Below, one piece after another: positions 1 to 11,800 of a DNA stretch of 64,000 nucleotides. The notes under the pieces are model-generated. The model had not been told where the DNA came from, did not search any database, and saw only the letters and a list, made by a program, of their open reading frames with translations. The stretch's first letter is position 1; every line of letters starts with the position of its first letter. A program made the translations under genes and the position numbers. The stretch is from Anoplopoma fimbria (lineage: Eukaryota; Chordata; Actinopteri; Perciformes; Anoplopomatidae), in assembly GCF_027596085.1 (NCBI RefSeq), contig NC_072465.1, positions 17,686,207-17,750,206 of the forward strand, read 5' to 3'.

Positions 1-585
1 AGCCTTTAAGTGGTATTGGAATAGTATTGAGATCTGTGTAATTGGATTAGACCAACCTTAGTCCCCTCGCTTTCCACCAGTTCCCTCTGTGAAATCACAA
101 CTTAAAAGCTTTGACAATGGTAGTGTTGCTGTGCAGCAGCTGATGGAAATGCAACATGATCTCTGTCTGTAGCTCCTGGCCTCATCTTCCCTCCCCGAGG
201 CCGGAAAATCCCGGCAGCGGCCTGACTGACAGCTCAACTCTGCCTGGCTCTGACTGACAGCGTACAGGATGTGGTGCAGCCTCAGATGGTTCTGAGGGGC
301 CCAACTGATCTCAGGCCTCTGTGGCGATCACATGGAGCATCACAAAGAGGAGCGCAGGAAGGGATGAAGGCTCAGATGAGTCTGGGAGGTCTATCACACC
401 TGTATACACATGACAGGCTACATGGAGGGCTGTGTTCTCTCTGGCTGCTCTGGGTTAAAAAGGCCTGTCAGACAGACATCCTTGTATCATCGCTCAGGTG
501 GGAGCCTGTTGCTCTGATAGCTCATGCACATAGAAGAGACAGCGAAAGTACAAAGAAGCACATGTAGACGGGTGCATGTGATGTG

Positions 586-611
586 CACACACACACACAC
601 ACACACACACC
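586..611. repeat. (CA)n microsatellite
   Basis: Uninterrupted CA dinucleotide run of 26 bases. Confidence 0.95.
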
Positions 612-1394
612 CACAGAGCTGCTACTGCACAGCGTATTGTCACCTCTCGACTAATATGATATAAGATAATCAACAAACAGAGTCGGGTAAAGTATACATT
701 ATATCCCAGCGTGTATCATTCAATTATTTCATACTGTGGCTTGAGGGGAAGTGTTGCCTACTTAACCAGAGCTTTCCATAAGCGTCGACTGCAGTCCAAA
801 CAGCCTGCTATTTTATTATGGTAACTGTTGATTCTAATAAAAAAGTTTTGATCTAAAAGATGCGATTTGGTATGCATATAAAAAAAGGTTATGTCTTTAT
901 CAGTTTCACCCTAAATGCTCTATATTAATGTGAGTGTGTATAGCTGTTTTGTTCTGCCAAGATTAAGTTGTCTTCAGTATTTGACAAATATTAGCAAAAA
1001 ATGTGATACTCCACCTGCACCAAACAGATGTTTAAGGGCTTAATAAATGAACACATGAATGAACTGTCTCTATCTATATTACGCTTTTAGAAGGTGAGTT
1101 GATTCAGTAGATTTTCCTAATTTGAGTCAAGTGATTCAAATTGGTTTCTTTTATAAATAATTTAATTTAAAACCAATTCATAAGCTAGATAAGACACGAG
1201 ATAAACACGTGTTTCCTCCTCCTTTGTTCATTTTCGTTGAATACGAGTGCATTTAAGTTTCTTGCAAACAAAAGCATGTCTTCATAAACTTTACACTGAA
1301 AGTGTCGATGAATAAATACAAATATATAGATAAGCTAAAATGATTCTTAATTGTAAAAGTTCTGATCAGTCAGGAATAGGCATGGTTTTGAAAA

Positions 1395-1475
1395 TTCACC
1401 GAACCCCATGTAGCTGCACTTAACAGCAGCCCACTGCTCCTAATGCTTAGGATGGGTTAAATGCAGAAGTGAAAT
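1395..1475. repeat. Retroposon 3'-end fragment (fish LINE/SINE-like)
   Basis: The phrases cagcccactgctcctaatg and gatgggttaaatgcag match, from memory, the conserved 3' portion of a retroposon family common in teleosts. Only about 80 bp are recognisable. The exact family is uncertain. Confidence 0.4.
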
Positions 1476-2812
1476 GTCATGTTTTACCTGTATGACTTTG
1501 ACGCTTGTACATACGGTTTAAGCTTCAACGTTATTCTCCGTATATGTTGAACTGTGTACTTGCTTATAAACAAATTTCACATTTTTGTATGTTCAGCTGA
1601 CCGGCTGTGGATGACTAAAAGACTATCTAAATTACACTATCAATCAATTGGAAGAAAATTGATTGCAAAAGAAAATTGTCTAGAACCTGTCTCTTTTTCC
1701 TATAATCAGTATGAAAGTTTGTTTCTAAAAAACATCTTGGAAATCATTAGGATTTAAAAAAATAAATAATGGAACAATACTTTTTTTTTTTAGCAAAAAG
1801 TCTTCTAAGACTTAAGTTTAAGTGTGACTTGAAGATCACTTTTCCTGTTCAAACGTGCCTCAACATAAGATATGTATAAAGACACTGACACACAAATAAC
1901 TTGGAGATAAATTACTTTGTGTAACTAACTATAAACAAACCTGTGTCAGCTGCAAATCACAGGGCCACTGAAATAATCTAAATGTTCAACATCAGAAAGC
2001 TTTCCCGAACCATATTTTAACCTGCCTCTGAAAACAAAGAGATTCAAACAAAGTGTCCAGCGGCTACATGTAAGGCTGTCAGCCTTCCAGGGTTTGTGTT
2101 ACATTTTAATTTTGGCACCGACCTGAGAATCAGATCATTGTTTGAGAAGACGGCTGGAGCCAGAGACAAGAAAGAGAGAGCAGACAGGGACATGGAGTGG
2201 AGGAGATTAAAACACGGGAAGGAAAAGAATAAACATCGGGGAGGCTTTTAAACAAAAACAAAGTCAGCTTGTGCAGCCTCCATTTTTGAGGGGCGAGGCG
2301 AACATTCAGTGCAAGGCACTTTAAATTTTATTGTTTAGACTTTAAGATACCGATTTTGATATTGGTTTTGTAAAAGCAAATACAAATGACTATATTAGCT
2401 ATACCATATGAGGATATTATAGCTGAATTGCAGGGTACAAATATACTCTGTGTTAATTAAGCTATCTTTTTTGACTGTTGCAAGCCACAAACTGTATTTC
2501 ATTCATTGTAATAACCCAGAGCGTGAGCCCACGCAGGTAAACAAATGAAAGCTCACCTACTGGAGTTTTCTTTTAACCCCTCTCCAAAATAAGCAGAGTA
2601 TTTAAATGATTAAAATGTGTTGCTAATTTGGGAATTAAGGCTAAAGCAACTAAATCCTGAGAGCCAAGAAATGTTTCCCTCCCCACTTTATATCAGTAAC
2701 TGAGTATTCACAGTCAATGTGTATTTTCTCATTAGTAATATAAACATGAATTACAGCGAATCACCCGGAGCCTTATTTAAATAGGTTGCAGAAGAATAAT
2801 TTCCTCTTGCAT

Positions 2813-2813
<1 letters not shown>

Positions 2814-2870
<57 letters not shown>
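2814..2870. repeat. (CA)n microsatellite
   Basis: Perfect CA run of 57 bases in intron 3. It creates a false minus-strand frame of alternating Cys-Val. Confidence 0.97.
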
Positions 2871-2873
<3 letters not shown>

Positions 2874-3184
2874 TGTGCACAGATACACACAATTCCTCTT
2901 TTTTTGAAATGTGTGGCAAGGAATATTTGGGACTAAATAACCATTACAGGGGGTAGAAACAGGCAGAAATATCAAACGCTGTCAAAACTGTGCAGAGCGG
3001 AGTCTGAGACCTTCTTATCTACAGACTTCATTAAGACATGGCTTTCACTTTTCCCCCTGTATGAATAATAAGTCCACATGAATTTATTAGCCTACAGTGA
3101 ACTCGTAGTCTTAGTAGAAAAAAATAAATCTTAACCTGCCTAAATAAAACATATATTAACTTGTTGCATACTTTTTTTTTAAGG

Positions 3185-3350
3185 TTGACTCCCTATTTCT
3201 TTGCATCCCTCGTTCCCTTTTCCAATGTTATCACCTGACTCTCCCTTCCTCTCCTCTCTGCTTTCTTCTTTCCCCCAAACTCTTTTTCTCCACCCCAATC
3301 CCCCCCACCCCTCCCACCTCCTCCTCTCTCTCCTTCCCTCCCGCTTGCTG
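3185..3350. repeat. Polypyrimidine tract (purine-rich on the sense strand)
   Basis: About 165 bases are overwhelmingly C and T on the plus strand, with scattered A and G. The sense strand of the gene is therefore GA-rich. It has no simple repeat unit. Confidence 0.7.
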
Positions 3351-4153
3351 CTCGTTTTTAAATCTATGAATTTCTGAACATCATTTTCTTGATTTTTCCA
3401 CGCCCCAGGGAGACATTCTCATTCCAGCCCTTCTCTTTTTTCACCTCATTTCCTCCCTCCTGAGTGAATCTCCCAGACAGGATGTGAGGTGACAGTGTTG
3501 CCCGTGGAGGTTAGGAAGATGCGGGGGTTGGTGTGTGTGTGTGTGTGTTGAGGTAAGTGCAGGGGGTGAAGGTGGTTATGGTTCTGCCTCCTCCACTACC
3601 AAAAAACGGTGGATGGAGGGTCAGTGCCATTCCAAATCTAATCCTACACATGACCACGGGAGACGTAGAGTAACGCTGTCTTTCCTTTTAGGATCCCAGC
3701 TGTAAAATTAACTTTGCCTTTGAGAGAATTTGCTCCCTCCGCATGATATTCCCTCATCCCACAAGACCTCATGCTCTTAAAAGATACATACTTCTGCCCC
3801 TTTATAAGGCTTCAACTGTCTTAAAACGGCCAATGCTTTCGCCATGAGTGACCATATCTGTGCAGAAAAAGAGGAAAGGAACATGGACAGTCAGTCGCCT
3901 CTATTCTTAAATAAGGTGCTATGTGGTTGAAATTCAAACTCTATATACTCAAAATACACTGATGATGTACGCCAAAGCTTTAGGTGATTTGAATGTTTTT
4001 GTCTGTATTGCATGTGACATGTAAAATATACATATAAATGCAGGGTAAACTCTGGATGATACGTCAAAAGCATTACAGCCTCAACTATTTTAGTGTGGGT
4101 GTGTAGCTCATGCACGATACGATAAAGATGATCGCAGTGATTAACAGGACTCA

Positions 4154-4159
4154 GTGTGT

Positions 4160-4243
<84 letters not shown>
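4154..4243. repeat. (GT)n microsatellite
   Basis: About 90 bases of GT with one early interruption (gtat). It underlies false frames on both strands. Confidence 0.97.
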
Positions 4244-4247
<4 letters not shown>

Positions 4248-5042
4248 GTGTGTGCAGCTGTATGTGGAGGTGTGGGTGGAGATGATGAGAATCACCAAAC
4301 TGATTAAAAGGAGTGCCTCACTGCCATTGTGGAATGAAAGAACAAATTCATCTTTAAATAGCAATAATTACAAATTCTAATCAGGTAATTTGGGAATTAT
4401 ATGCTCTCAAAATGTCCTGTAATATTAAATGTGAAAATAATTTGAACACGACTGTGAGACAGACTACTAAACAGGGGACAACATTTGGATTTTAAAATCA
4501 AAATTTTCAGGATGAGTAGGCATGCTTCTTTTCTTTATCTCTGGCTTTTGAAAATTAAAAGGTGATTGTGTATACTTTTCTCATTTCCCTCCTTGTCAAT
4601 CAGCCTCTCTCCTCTGTGTCTCCCCCTCTCTTCTTCTCTAAAGGGTTAGAGGTTCCCCACTGTGAGAGCGAAACAAATTTGAACTAATCACAGGGCTGTC
4701 TGGGCAGAACGGTGGTAATAATTATACCCCGAAATGCAGGATATAGAAATGATAACCTCTGAAATAACTATTTTTTTCTCATGCATCAAGCAGACTATCT
4801 TTCAGAATACATGGCTCCAATATTCAACAAAGAAAAAAAACTACTAAACTAGTGCTGGGCAAAATAAAGGAAAGTGATGGCTATCTCCAATCATTAAAAT
4901 TGTATTTCAGCAATAAGCAGGATTAAAATATTTATTTATATGATTATATGATATGATTAATTTTATATATTTTTTTCTTATGAGTGTTCTGTTTTACATA
5001 TCTCATAGAACATGTTTCTATAAAGGTGCATCATCCTCTTAC

Positions 5043-5159
5043 CTCCAGGGCTTTCCTCTTACTGTTGAGCAGCTTGGAGATGTCCCGTGCCACTCTCTCC
5101 ACCAAGTCCTTGGGGTTGTTTCTCTTGATTTCAAACTGGCTCTTCTTCTCGTTATAAAT
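5043..5159 (-). CDS. cacna2d2: Alpha-2/delta calcium channel subunit, coding exon 3 (VWA_N region)
   Basis: The exon is 117 bases, exactly 39 codons, phase 0 at both ends. The acceptor is tctccttctgcag|ATT and the donor is GAG|gtaaga. It encodes IYNEKKSQFEIKRNN, PKDLVERVARDIS and KLLNSKRKALE. This aligns without gaps to the recalled family exon beginning IY and ending in an Ala-Leu helix, with the hallmark LVExxAxDIxxLLxxxxxAL pattern that opens the VWA_N domain. This exon alone is about equally close to CACNA2D1 and CACNA2D2; exons 1 and 2 decide for CACNA2D2. The calcium-binding MIDAS, the gabapentinoid-binding arginines and the Cache domains are encoded further along, beyond the left edge of the window. 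Confidence 0.88.
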
Positions 5160-8100
5160 CTGCAGAAGGAGAAAACAGGGGAATCACAGGTCAGATTACC
5201 GGAGCGGTTTGATTATTCTCAAGGTAGCACACAAGATAGTAAACATTTACTGTAAAGCAGGCAGTACGCAGCCTGGCGTTATACCCATAAGCCCCAGCAC
5301 TGCAGGAGAATTAAACACAGAACAGAGCCCTAATGGCAAAGCACTTAGCTAGCCAGCTGCAGTCTGGCAGTCGGGATCAAATTAAATAAACGCAAACTCC
5401 AGCAGATCCTCAGCGGTGGGTGAACACCTTGTATCTCCACAATGTTAACTCTTTTGGAACTAACACAAGCAGCCTTATTTACGGCTCGGCAACAACGCAT
5501 TTGTGACTTAATCCAACGGGTTACTGAAGGCTTTTTTAAACCAAACAGGGCAGAAAATGTTTGCAACCTATGAAGGACCATAATCCCCTCGTTAAAGTGC
5601 AAGTAAGAATGACAACATTTTCACTTTAAACAGCCATAAATCAAGCGCTCTTCCCTGGGCATTAGCAGAATGAAATCAGGTAGGACCCAAACAGACACAG
5701 ACTTTGAAAACCACCAAAAAAAACAAGTAAGAGAAACGGGTTTGGGATGCCACGAGGGACTGGGATGTTTGCAAAGAAGCATCCAGAGGCAAAACGACAG
5801 ATGCTTGGACCGCTGACAGAGGAAGGTACTCGGGAGATTAGTCGGCTCCCCCTGGAAGAATTGGAAAGGCTGCTGACTCAGCGGCCCAGGCTCTATATAG
5901 GATCTGTAGTCTACAACAGAGCACCACCCGAGGGATTACCACTTATCCTGCTGCCCTAAGACACCGCAAGACCCACTTTCACACCATAAAACCATTTTGT
6001 ACAGTTCTTCTGAAGAAAAACCCAGGAAAAGCCTGTTGTTGTTGAATATTTTAAAGCAATTATGGTATTTTTAAATCTCCTAATGTGAGGCTTAAATGTT
6101 GCATTTACTTTGGTTTTGTGTAGTTCATATCCCTTAGTTTGAGGTACTACACATTTGCTTCTTATATCAATCATTTACTCAAGCAATTACAAACACTTTA
6201 AACTCTACAAACATGATGTGTACTTTGCAAAGCAATTCAAAGTAAATAACTACAATTGAAAAAAGTCAAATCAAGACTAAAAAGTCACATGTTAAGCTTT
6301 AGTTCAAGTCTTAGAAGCAAAAGGGAGTGTGAAGCCAAAGCAGCTAAAGGTATTCTCAGCTAATGACATTGTACTTGTTAAAGGTGTAGCTGATCAGTGT
6401 GTGAAATAATGGCGGTTGGGACCACTTAAACATTTATTTTAACGTGCGCAAGTTTGACTTTTATTCCAGTAACAGAGCTCACGGCTAGAAAATTAAGACG
6501 CTTTGAAGAAGGATCAAGCAAATAAAAGCTTGACTATCTGGATTGATAGTTCTTTTTATTTGTCTATTGTGGGCATAGCATTCAGATAACAAAAGACTAA
6601 ATCATCCGAAACAACGCTTTTGTATGTGTCATTTAAAAGGTTCAAAATTCAAATTCATGGCATATCTATGATGGAGCGATTGCCTCCACATGTCTCTCAA
6701 GATGGTAACGGCTGAGCCGGCAGGCTAGCAGCTAACGGTGCTAACATCATGAACAGAGCAAAGTGCAGTGACTCACATGCACTAACATGCACGCGTGGCC
6801 AGACCGGCTATATAGTCAAAGCACGGAGAAGCTCAGATTACAACACACAGAGAGGCAGTGTGACTTCACTATCTGCTCGGATAGACATTATACCTTAAAA
6901 TTGCAATTTGTTTGTGAACGGTATATTAATTATAGATTTAGTACCTTCAAAAAAACATTAATGCTGGGAACAACCTTAACTTATTTTGGGTTTTCAACCA
7001 CTGAATAAGTCACAGACTACACATTGTGACAACAAAGTGCAAAAATTATGAAATGAAAATAGAAAATCATTGAGGTAAAAATATTTTTGCAGCATTGCAG
7101 TCAGGACCTCTGCTATTTGTGTGCTGATCAGTTTGGTCTGTTCACAAAGAGCAAGTCATGGTTTGTATTTATCATGCGATTAAGGTTATGAATCAATTAA
7201 ACTTGGCTGTTGTGGCCTTTCAATGACAATCAAGGGTGTTTGAGATTCCATCCCCACACACTACAGCACCCAAGCAATTAGATCAAACACGACTGAAATG
7301 AGCAGATCGTCTGAGAGCCTCATGATTGTTCATAAAAAAGAAAGTAGCAATCTCTTGCTTTGGTATGAAAAATCATGTCTGTTGGATTGATGTGTTGATG
7401 TGCAGCAATTAGGAAAAGAAAACACTGGCATCCATACGATCTGTCTCTGTCGAGCTGAAAGCTGGGCAAGCGGCCAGAGGCAGTTTCCCTCCACTGGACC
7501 ACTGAGCAGGCAAACCTGGCCCCAGAAGCTCAGACCATGCCAGCCGAGCACTCTGACGAGATTGCCTGGTGTCTTATTTTGGCCGCCCTCTGAGGGAGGA
7601 GGAATCGTGCTTAGTTTCAAACAACACTTTAAACTACTTCTCAAAGTGAAATGGGAAGGTGTAATCTGCATACACAATCATGATGCGACAAAAAAATATC
7701 TTTTAAAAATGTGTTTTGATGAGTGAAACAGGTGTTTCAATTATTTTAGTTTTGTTTCGATCAAGTGCTCATCCTGAATATGTCATTAGTCTGCGATCCA
7801 ACAGCCCATGCATACATGCACACACACACACGCACACACACACACACACACACAAACACAAACAAACAAACAAACAAAGGAATTAGTCATTACCCCTCTG
7901 TTCTGAATAAAGCAGTCCTCATAACGGAGACCAATAATCACATGAGTATTTGCACACATGATGTTCATGAATTTACCCACACATTTGCACATGCACAGAC
8001 ACACACACAGTGACACACGGTGAGCACACACCATTTGAGAGGGCTTTTTCTCAAGGTGGAAAAAGCCATTAATGGAATCTTATTAAACCATAGAACAAGG

Positions 8101-8860
8101 GCGACGATTTCTCCGCTCCATTGACAGACTACAAACCCCTGACTCTTTTAAGCAATGCATTTTTCAAGTCAATTTAAAAACCATGTCAAATTTGTTTTTA
8201 AATCAATATTCATTCCCTTAATGTGTGGTAGTGCTCTCTGGGTCGGCCTCTCTCCGGAAGATTCATGGCCGTCTCCGGGACATTACAGGTGGAGCGCTCT
8301 CTACTCTGAGCTTGGAAGCAAAGCGGAAAAAGACAAAGACAGAGATCAATAAGACTCATATTGCTTCATGTGTGGAATCCAAAATATTTTCATTCATCAT
8401 AATACGCAGGAAGGTCCACTTTTGTGAAGCCTTTTGAGGAAAAAGGACGTCTGAGAAAATTCTTTGGGGAAAAAAACTATAATGCAACTTCCATTACTTG
8501 TTTTAAATTCTCCCTGTATATTTAGGGATTTAAAATGAGTCTTATGTACTGGATAATTGTGCAGTCTCTTCTGCTACAATCATCAAACAGCCTTTTTTGG
8601 ATGCACTGCTTAATTATATCCTCAAAGCATAAGCAAGCAAACCAATGACAATTTTAGTCAACCACTGTCATTGTGGTCCAAAACATATTCAAAATAGGCC
8701 GCACACCAACACACAGGTCTCAAATAAAAGCAGAGAATCTATTAAAATTATTCATCAGTGTCAATAGTGGTCCAGGCAAAAAAATACAGTTCAAATACAG
8801 GGTTTGACAATAATTCAATATTAACATAATTCAATATTACCAATATTACCATTATTACCA
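5160..8860 (-). other. cacna2d2 intron 2, 3' portion
   Basis: No coding or RNA gene is supported. It holds a CA/AAAC compound repeat at 7819-7878. Short plus- and minus-strand frames here lack homology, splice context or codon bias that I can see. Confidence 0.5.
7819..7878. repeat. Compound (CA)n-(AAAC)n microsatellite
   Basis: An imperfect CA run passes into aaacaaacaaac units. It is flanked by further scattered CA motifs to about 8015. Confidence 0.9.
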
Positions 8861-8861
8861 T

Positions 8862-8894
8862 TTGGCAGAGTCTCTCTATAAGACTCTGTGCCAA
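8862..8894. repeat. Short inverted repeat (hairpin)
   Basis: The left arm TTGGCAGAGTCT and right arm AGACTCTGTGCCAA pair around a 7-base spacer (ctctata), with a two-base bulge. It sits in AT-rich DNA with repeated caatatta and ccattatta motifs just upstream. Confidence 0.7.
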
Positions 8895-11800
8895 AATTTC
8901 CATATTGATATATTGTTGTTTTGATGTCTAATTTAATAACAAGTTCAATTTAACCACAATCTGTCACAGCATATTATCTTCAATATGTGGAAATGTTGAG
9001 ACTTTGTTGTACTAAAAACACACAAACAGAACTTCAAAACTTTAAATAGTTTAGAAAATATAATAGCATACTGATAAAGATTTCAGACTTTAAAAGTTTT
9101 TTTTCAATATAAATTTGTCAATGTTGCCCACCACTCAATTTACATAAGTCTAACAGATGACAGAACAGTATCATATATCTGAGCTGGCACATTCTCCCTT
9201 GGTGTAAATGGTCATGACAGCAGTGTACTGTATCCTCCTACACAGTTTGTCCTCCTCTCCAGTGACCTGTGTCCATTGTATATTGTGTTCTGCCACATTA
9301 ACAGCACGGATATCAGTTTCTATGGATGTTTGCCCGAGGAAAGTCTGTTTTATTCTTTTTTTATTACTCTACATGGAATAATAAAATTAAAGAGAGACAG
9401 AAAAAAAGATAGACAGTACTGTAGGGTGCTCATCTCTCTGACAGGTTGGCCCATAACAAGCTCCTCCAACAGGCAGATGAGGCCCCTGTTTATTCTGGGA
9501 GAAGACTGAGCTGTGCTGTCAACCAGACAGAGCTCCGGCCCAGAAAGTAGCAGCCGGCCAATGAGCATTAGGTTGGAGGAGCGCTGGGTGCAGGCCGACA
9601 GCACATGGTAATGCTGGCCACGATAGGCCTGAGGAGCTGTAAATCCCCTTTAGCTAGAGGTTGGAGATGAGTGACCATCGTTGCTGAAGGGCCATAAGCA
9701 CATCAGCCTGCCTGAAATTATATTTAAGGGCTTTGGAGCTTGACTCACTCACAGGTAATGGGGCAGCAACAGGAGAGAAAAAAAACAAGCAGTGTGGCAG
9801 GAAACTTTAACCATCATCATATTCAGTATTTGAGCTGAGGCAAACCACTTGTAGGTACTTGTAAAAAATAAATAAACTGCAACGTTAAAACATTAAATAG
9901 AAGAAAGAAAGAAAAATATGATTATTGTTTATAAAAATGACAACATTTAGTAGGCAAATTCAGTATGATCGTATATCTAATTACGCAGTTGTTTGATGTA
10001 AAGTACAGCAAACCTACTATCCATCAAACTACATCTTAGTATCATTGGAGATAAGTGCTGAAGCTCATTATTTGCAGTACTACATAAATGTACTCTCCCC
10101 AACTGTATACCGCCTACGCAGTGAACGTACCCACAATAGAGCAAACAAGCTATTCTAAAAGGGAACAAATACAATACAATCAATGAATGCATTTATTTAC
10201 TTAAAAGCCTGTTTTTCCACTAAAAGATTACGCGAATGGTTAAGTCCTATTTACATTATAGAGAAAAGTCAGCTCTGAGCAGCATTTTACAATATAAATA
10301 AGAACATTACTTAAGAGAGAAAAAAGGATACAAATAAATTAAATGGATGTGACTGTTTAGTGGTGCCCATCCTTTTTTGTAAAGAGGATAGATAATTCAT
10401 GGATTGGAAAGGATGCGGAGCAATTTAGCAGTGTTAATCAGTTATGCTGTTGGCTCGAGGCTGTGACGCCTGGGCAGCTCTCTGTGTAGGCCTGTCATTC
10501 TCACAGGAAGAGAGAAGAGGTGGCTCCGCAGAGTGCCAATGATGGCCAATCAAACCTTCTGCTACTAACACTCACACAGGATACGACAGAAGCCACTATG
10601 CCAAATCACGACCAATATGCTTTATCTGGCAGTTGGGACAGTCAAGCACACACACACAGCAAGACATGCAAATGCACATGTGCGCTAGCTCACATTCACG
10701 CCCTCTCTACAGCTCGCGTACAGTACATGTCACACATACTCACATTCTCATCATAAGCCATGATGACTGGTTCCAGTGAGCCAAGCTCTGAGTGTCACTG
10801 TAAACACACAGATGGGAAGACAGAGGGTGGGGAGACTCCAGAAAATCACAGTAAAAAAGTGCTATGCAGATTCATCTGGCTCGTAAAACTCAGTCATCAC
10901 ACCAGTCCACTGTTCTGCGAGTCAATCCCCGTACTCCTCAACTTCAGTAGCATTGTTAAAAAAAAACATGTTGACGCTGCATTAAATGAAAAAAACAACT
11001 CGTGCTATCGCACAAACCTTGAATTTCTCAAAATGTTCCTCTTGTCATCAACAGTGAAAATAATAACAAATGAAAAAGATTTCTGTCTGCTGCTGCCACT
11101 TTATATTAAGACTTATTTGTTGACTTTTTCGCTATGTTCGCTTGTCGTCGTTCCTTGTGATATTATTGTCCCTTCGTCTGTGTCTACCAGAGGACTGCTT
11201 ATCTCTTTGTGAAGTCAGCCACAATAGGCCGTGTCTGGCTGCTGCAGCACGGAGGTTGACAGAGACAGATGCCACATCATTAAGGAATATTAGTGGGCTC
11301 TGCCGAGCAGACCCAGCTTCAACGGGCCCCGGGAAGAGTTCAATAAGAGAGAGCACACAGGGAGTAGCGGCCCCTCAGAGGAGCTCGATAAGACACAACA
11401 CACCAGAAGCCTCTCATAGTTCAATGGGACTGAAAGCCTCCAGAGTCCAGTCAGATGCAGAAAAAGCAGAAACATTGACTTCTATTGTGAAGCTATAGTG
11501 TCCCAGGGAGATGTTCTGTCCCAATGAGACGGAGGAGAAAAACAGACAGATGACTGTGTCAACATGTATGCAGCTAATCTGCCACCTGCTTTTGATAGCA
11601 TACTTACTCTGACTCTGACTGTCTACCACAGCTTGGAACTGCATAATGCCAAAAAACACAGTCTACAATCTATGTGATGTGTGATTCATCAGCCAAAACA
11701 GGAATTTTGCAGCCTGATTTGCATTTTGTTTTAACGAGGTTTCATTTGGATTTTTATTCAGTGATGGCTCGATTGTGCAACCATAACTTAGCTTTGGATT

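Larger units (their letters stand above)
1..5042 (-). other. cacna2d2 intron 3 (partial)
   Basis: No exon is supported. The stretch contains CA/GT microsatellites (586-611, 2814-2870, 3531-3549, 4154-4243), a polypyrimidine tract (about 3185-3350) and a short LINE/SINE-like tail (about 1395-1475). The remainder is AT-rich unique-looking sequence. Apparent frames of 98 to 157 codons here are random or run through the dinucleotide repeats. Confidence 0.6.

Noticed and set aside
3891..4364. 157-codon minus-strand frame rich in Thr-His
   Set aside because: It runs through the GT microsatellite at 4154-4243 and has no other support.
1..5042. Exon 4 of cacna2d2
   Set aside because: I searched the sense strand for the expected short exon (helix ending His-x-Trp-Gln) with flanking AG/GT and did not find it; it probably lies left of the window.
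8224..8320. 5S rRNA or tRNA-like phrase (ggtcggcctctctccgg)
   Set aside because: No intact A/B or internal control boxes and no cloverleaf or 5S fold could be built.
10760..11212. 150-codon plus-strand frame in intron 2
   Set aside because: It is antisense to the host gene, has no domain, no codon bias and no splice context. Chance is adequate in 31 kb of intron.
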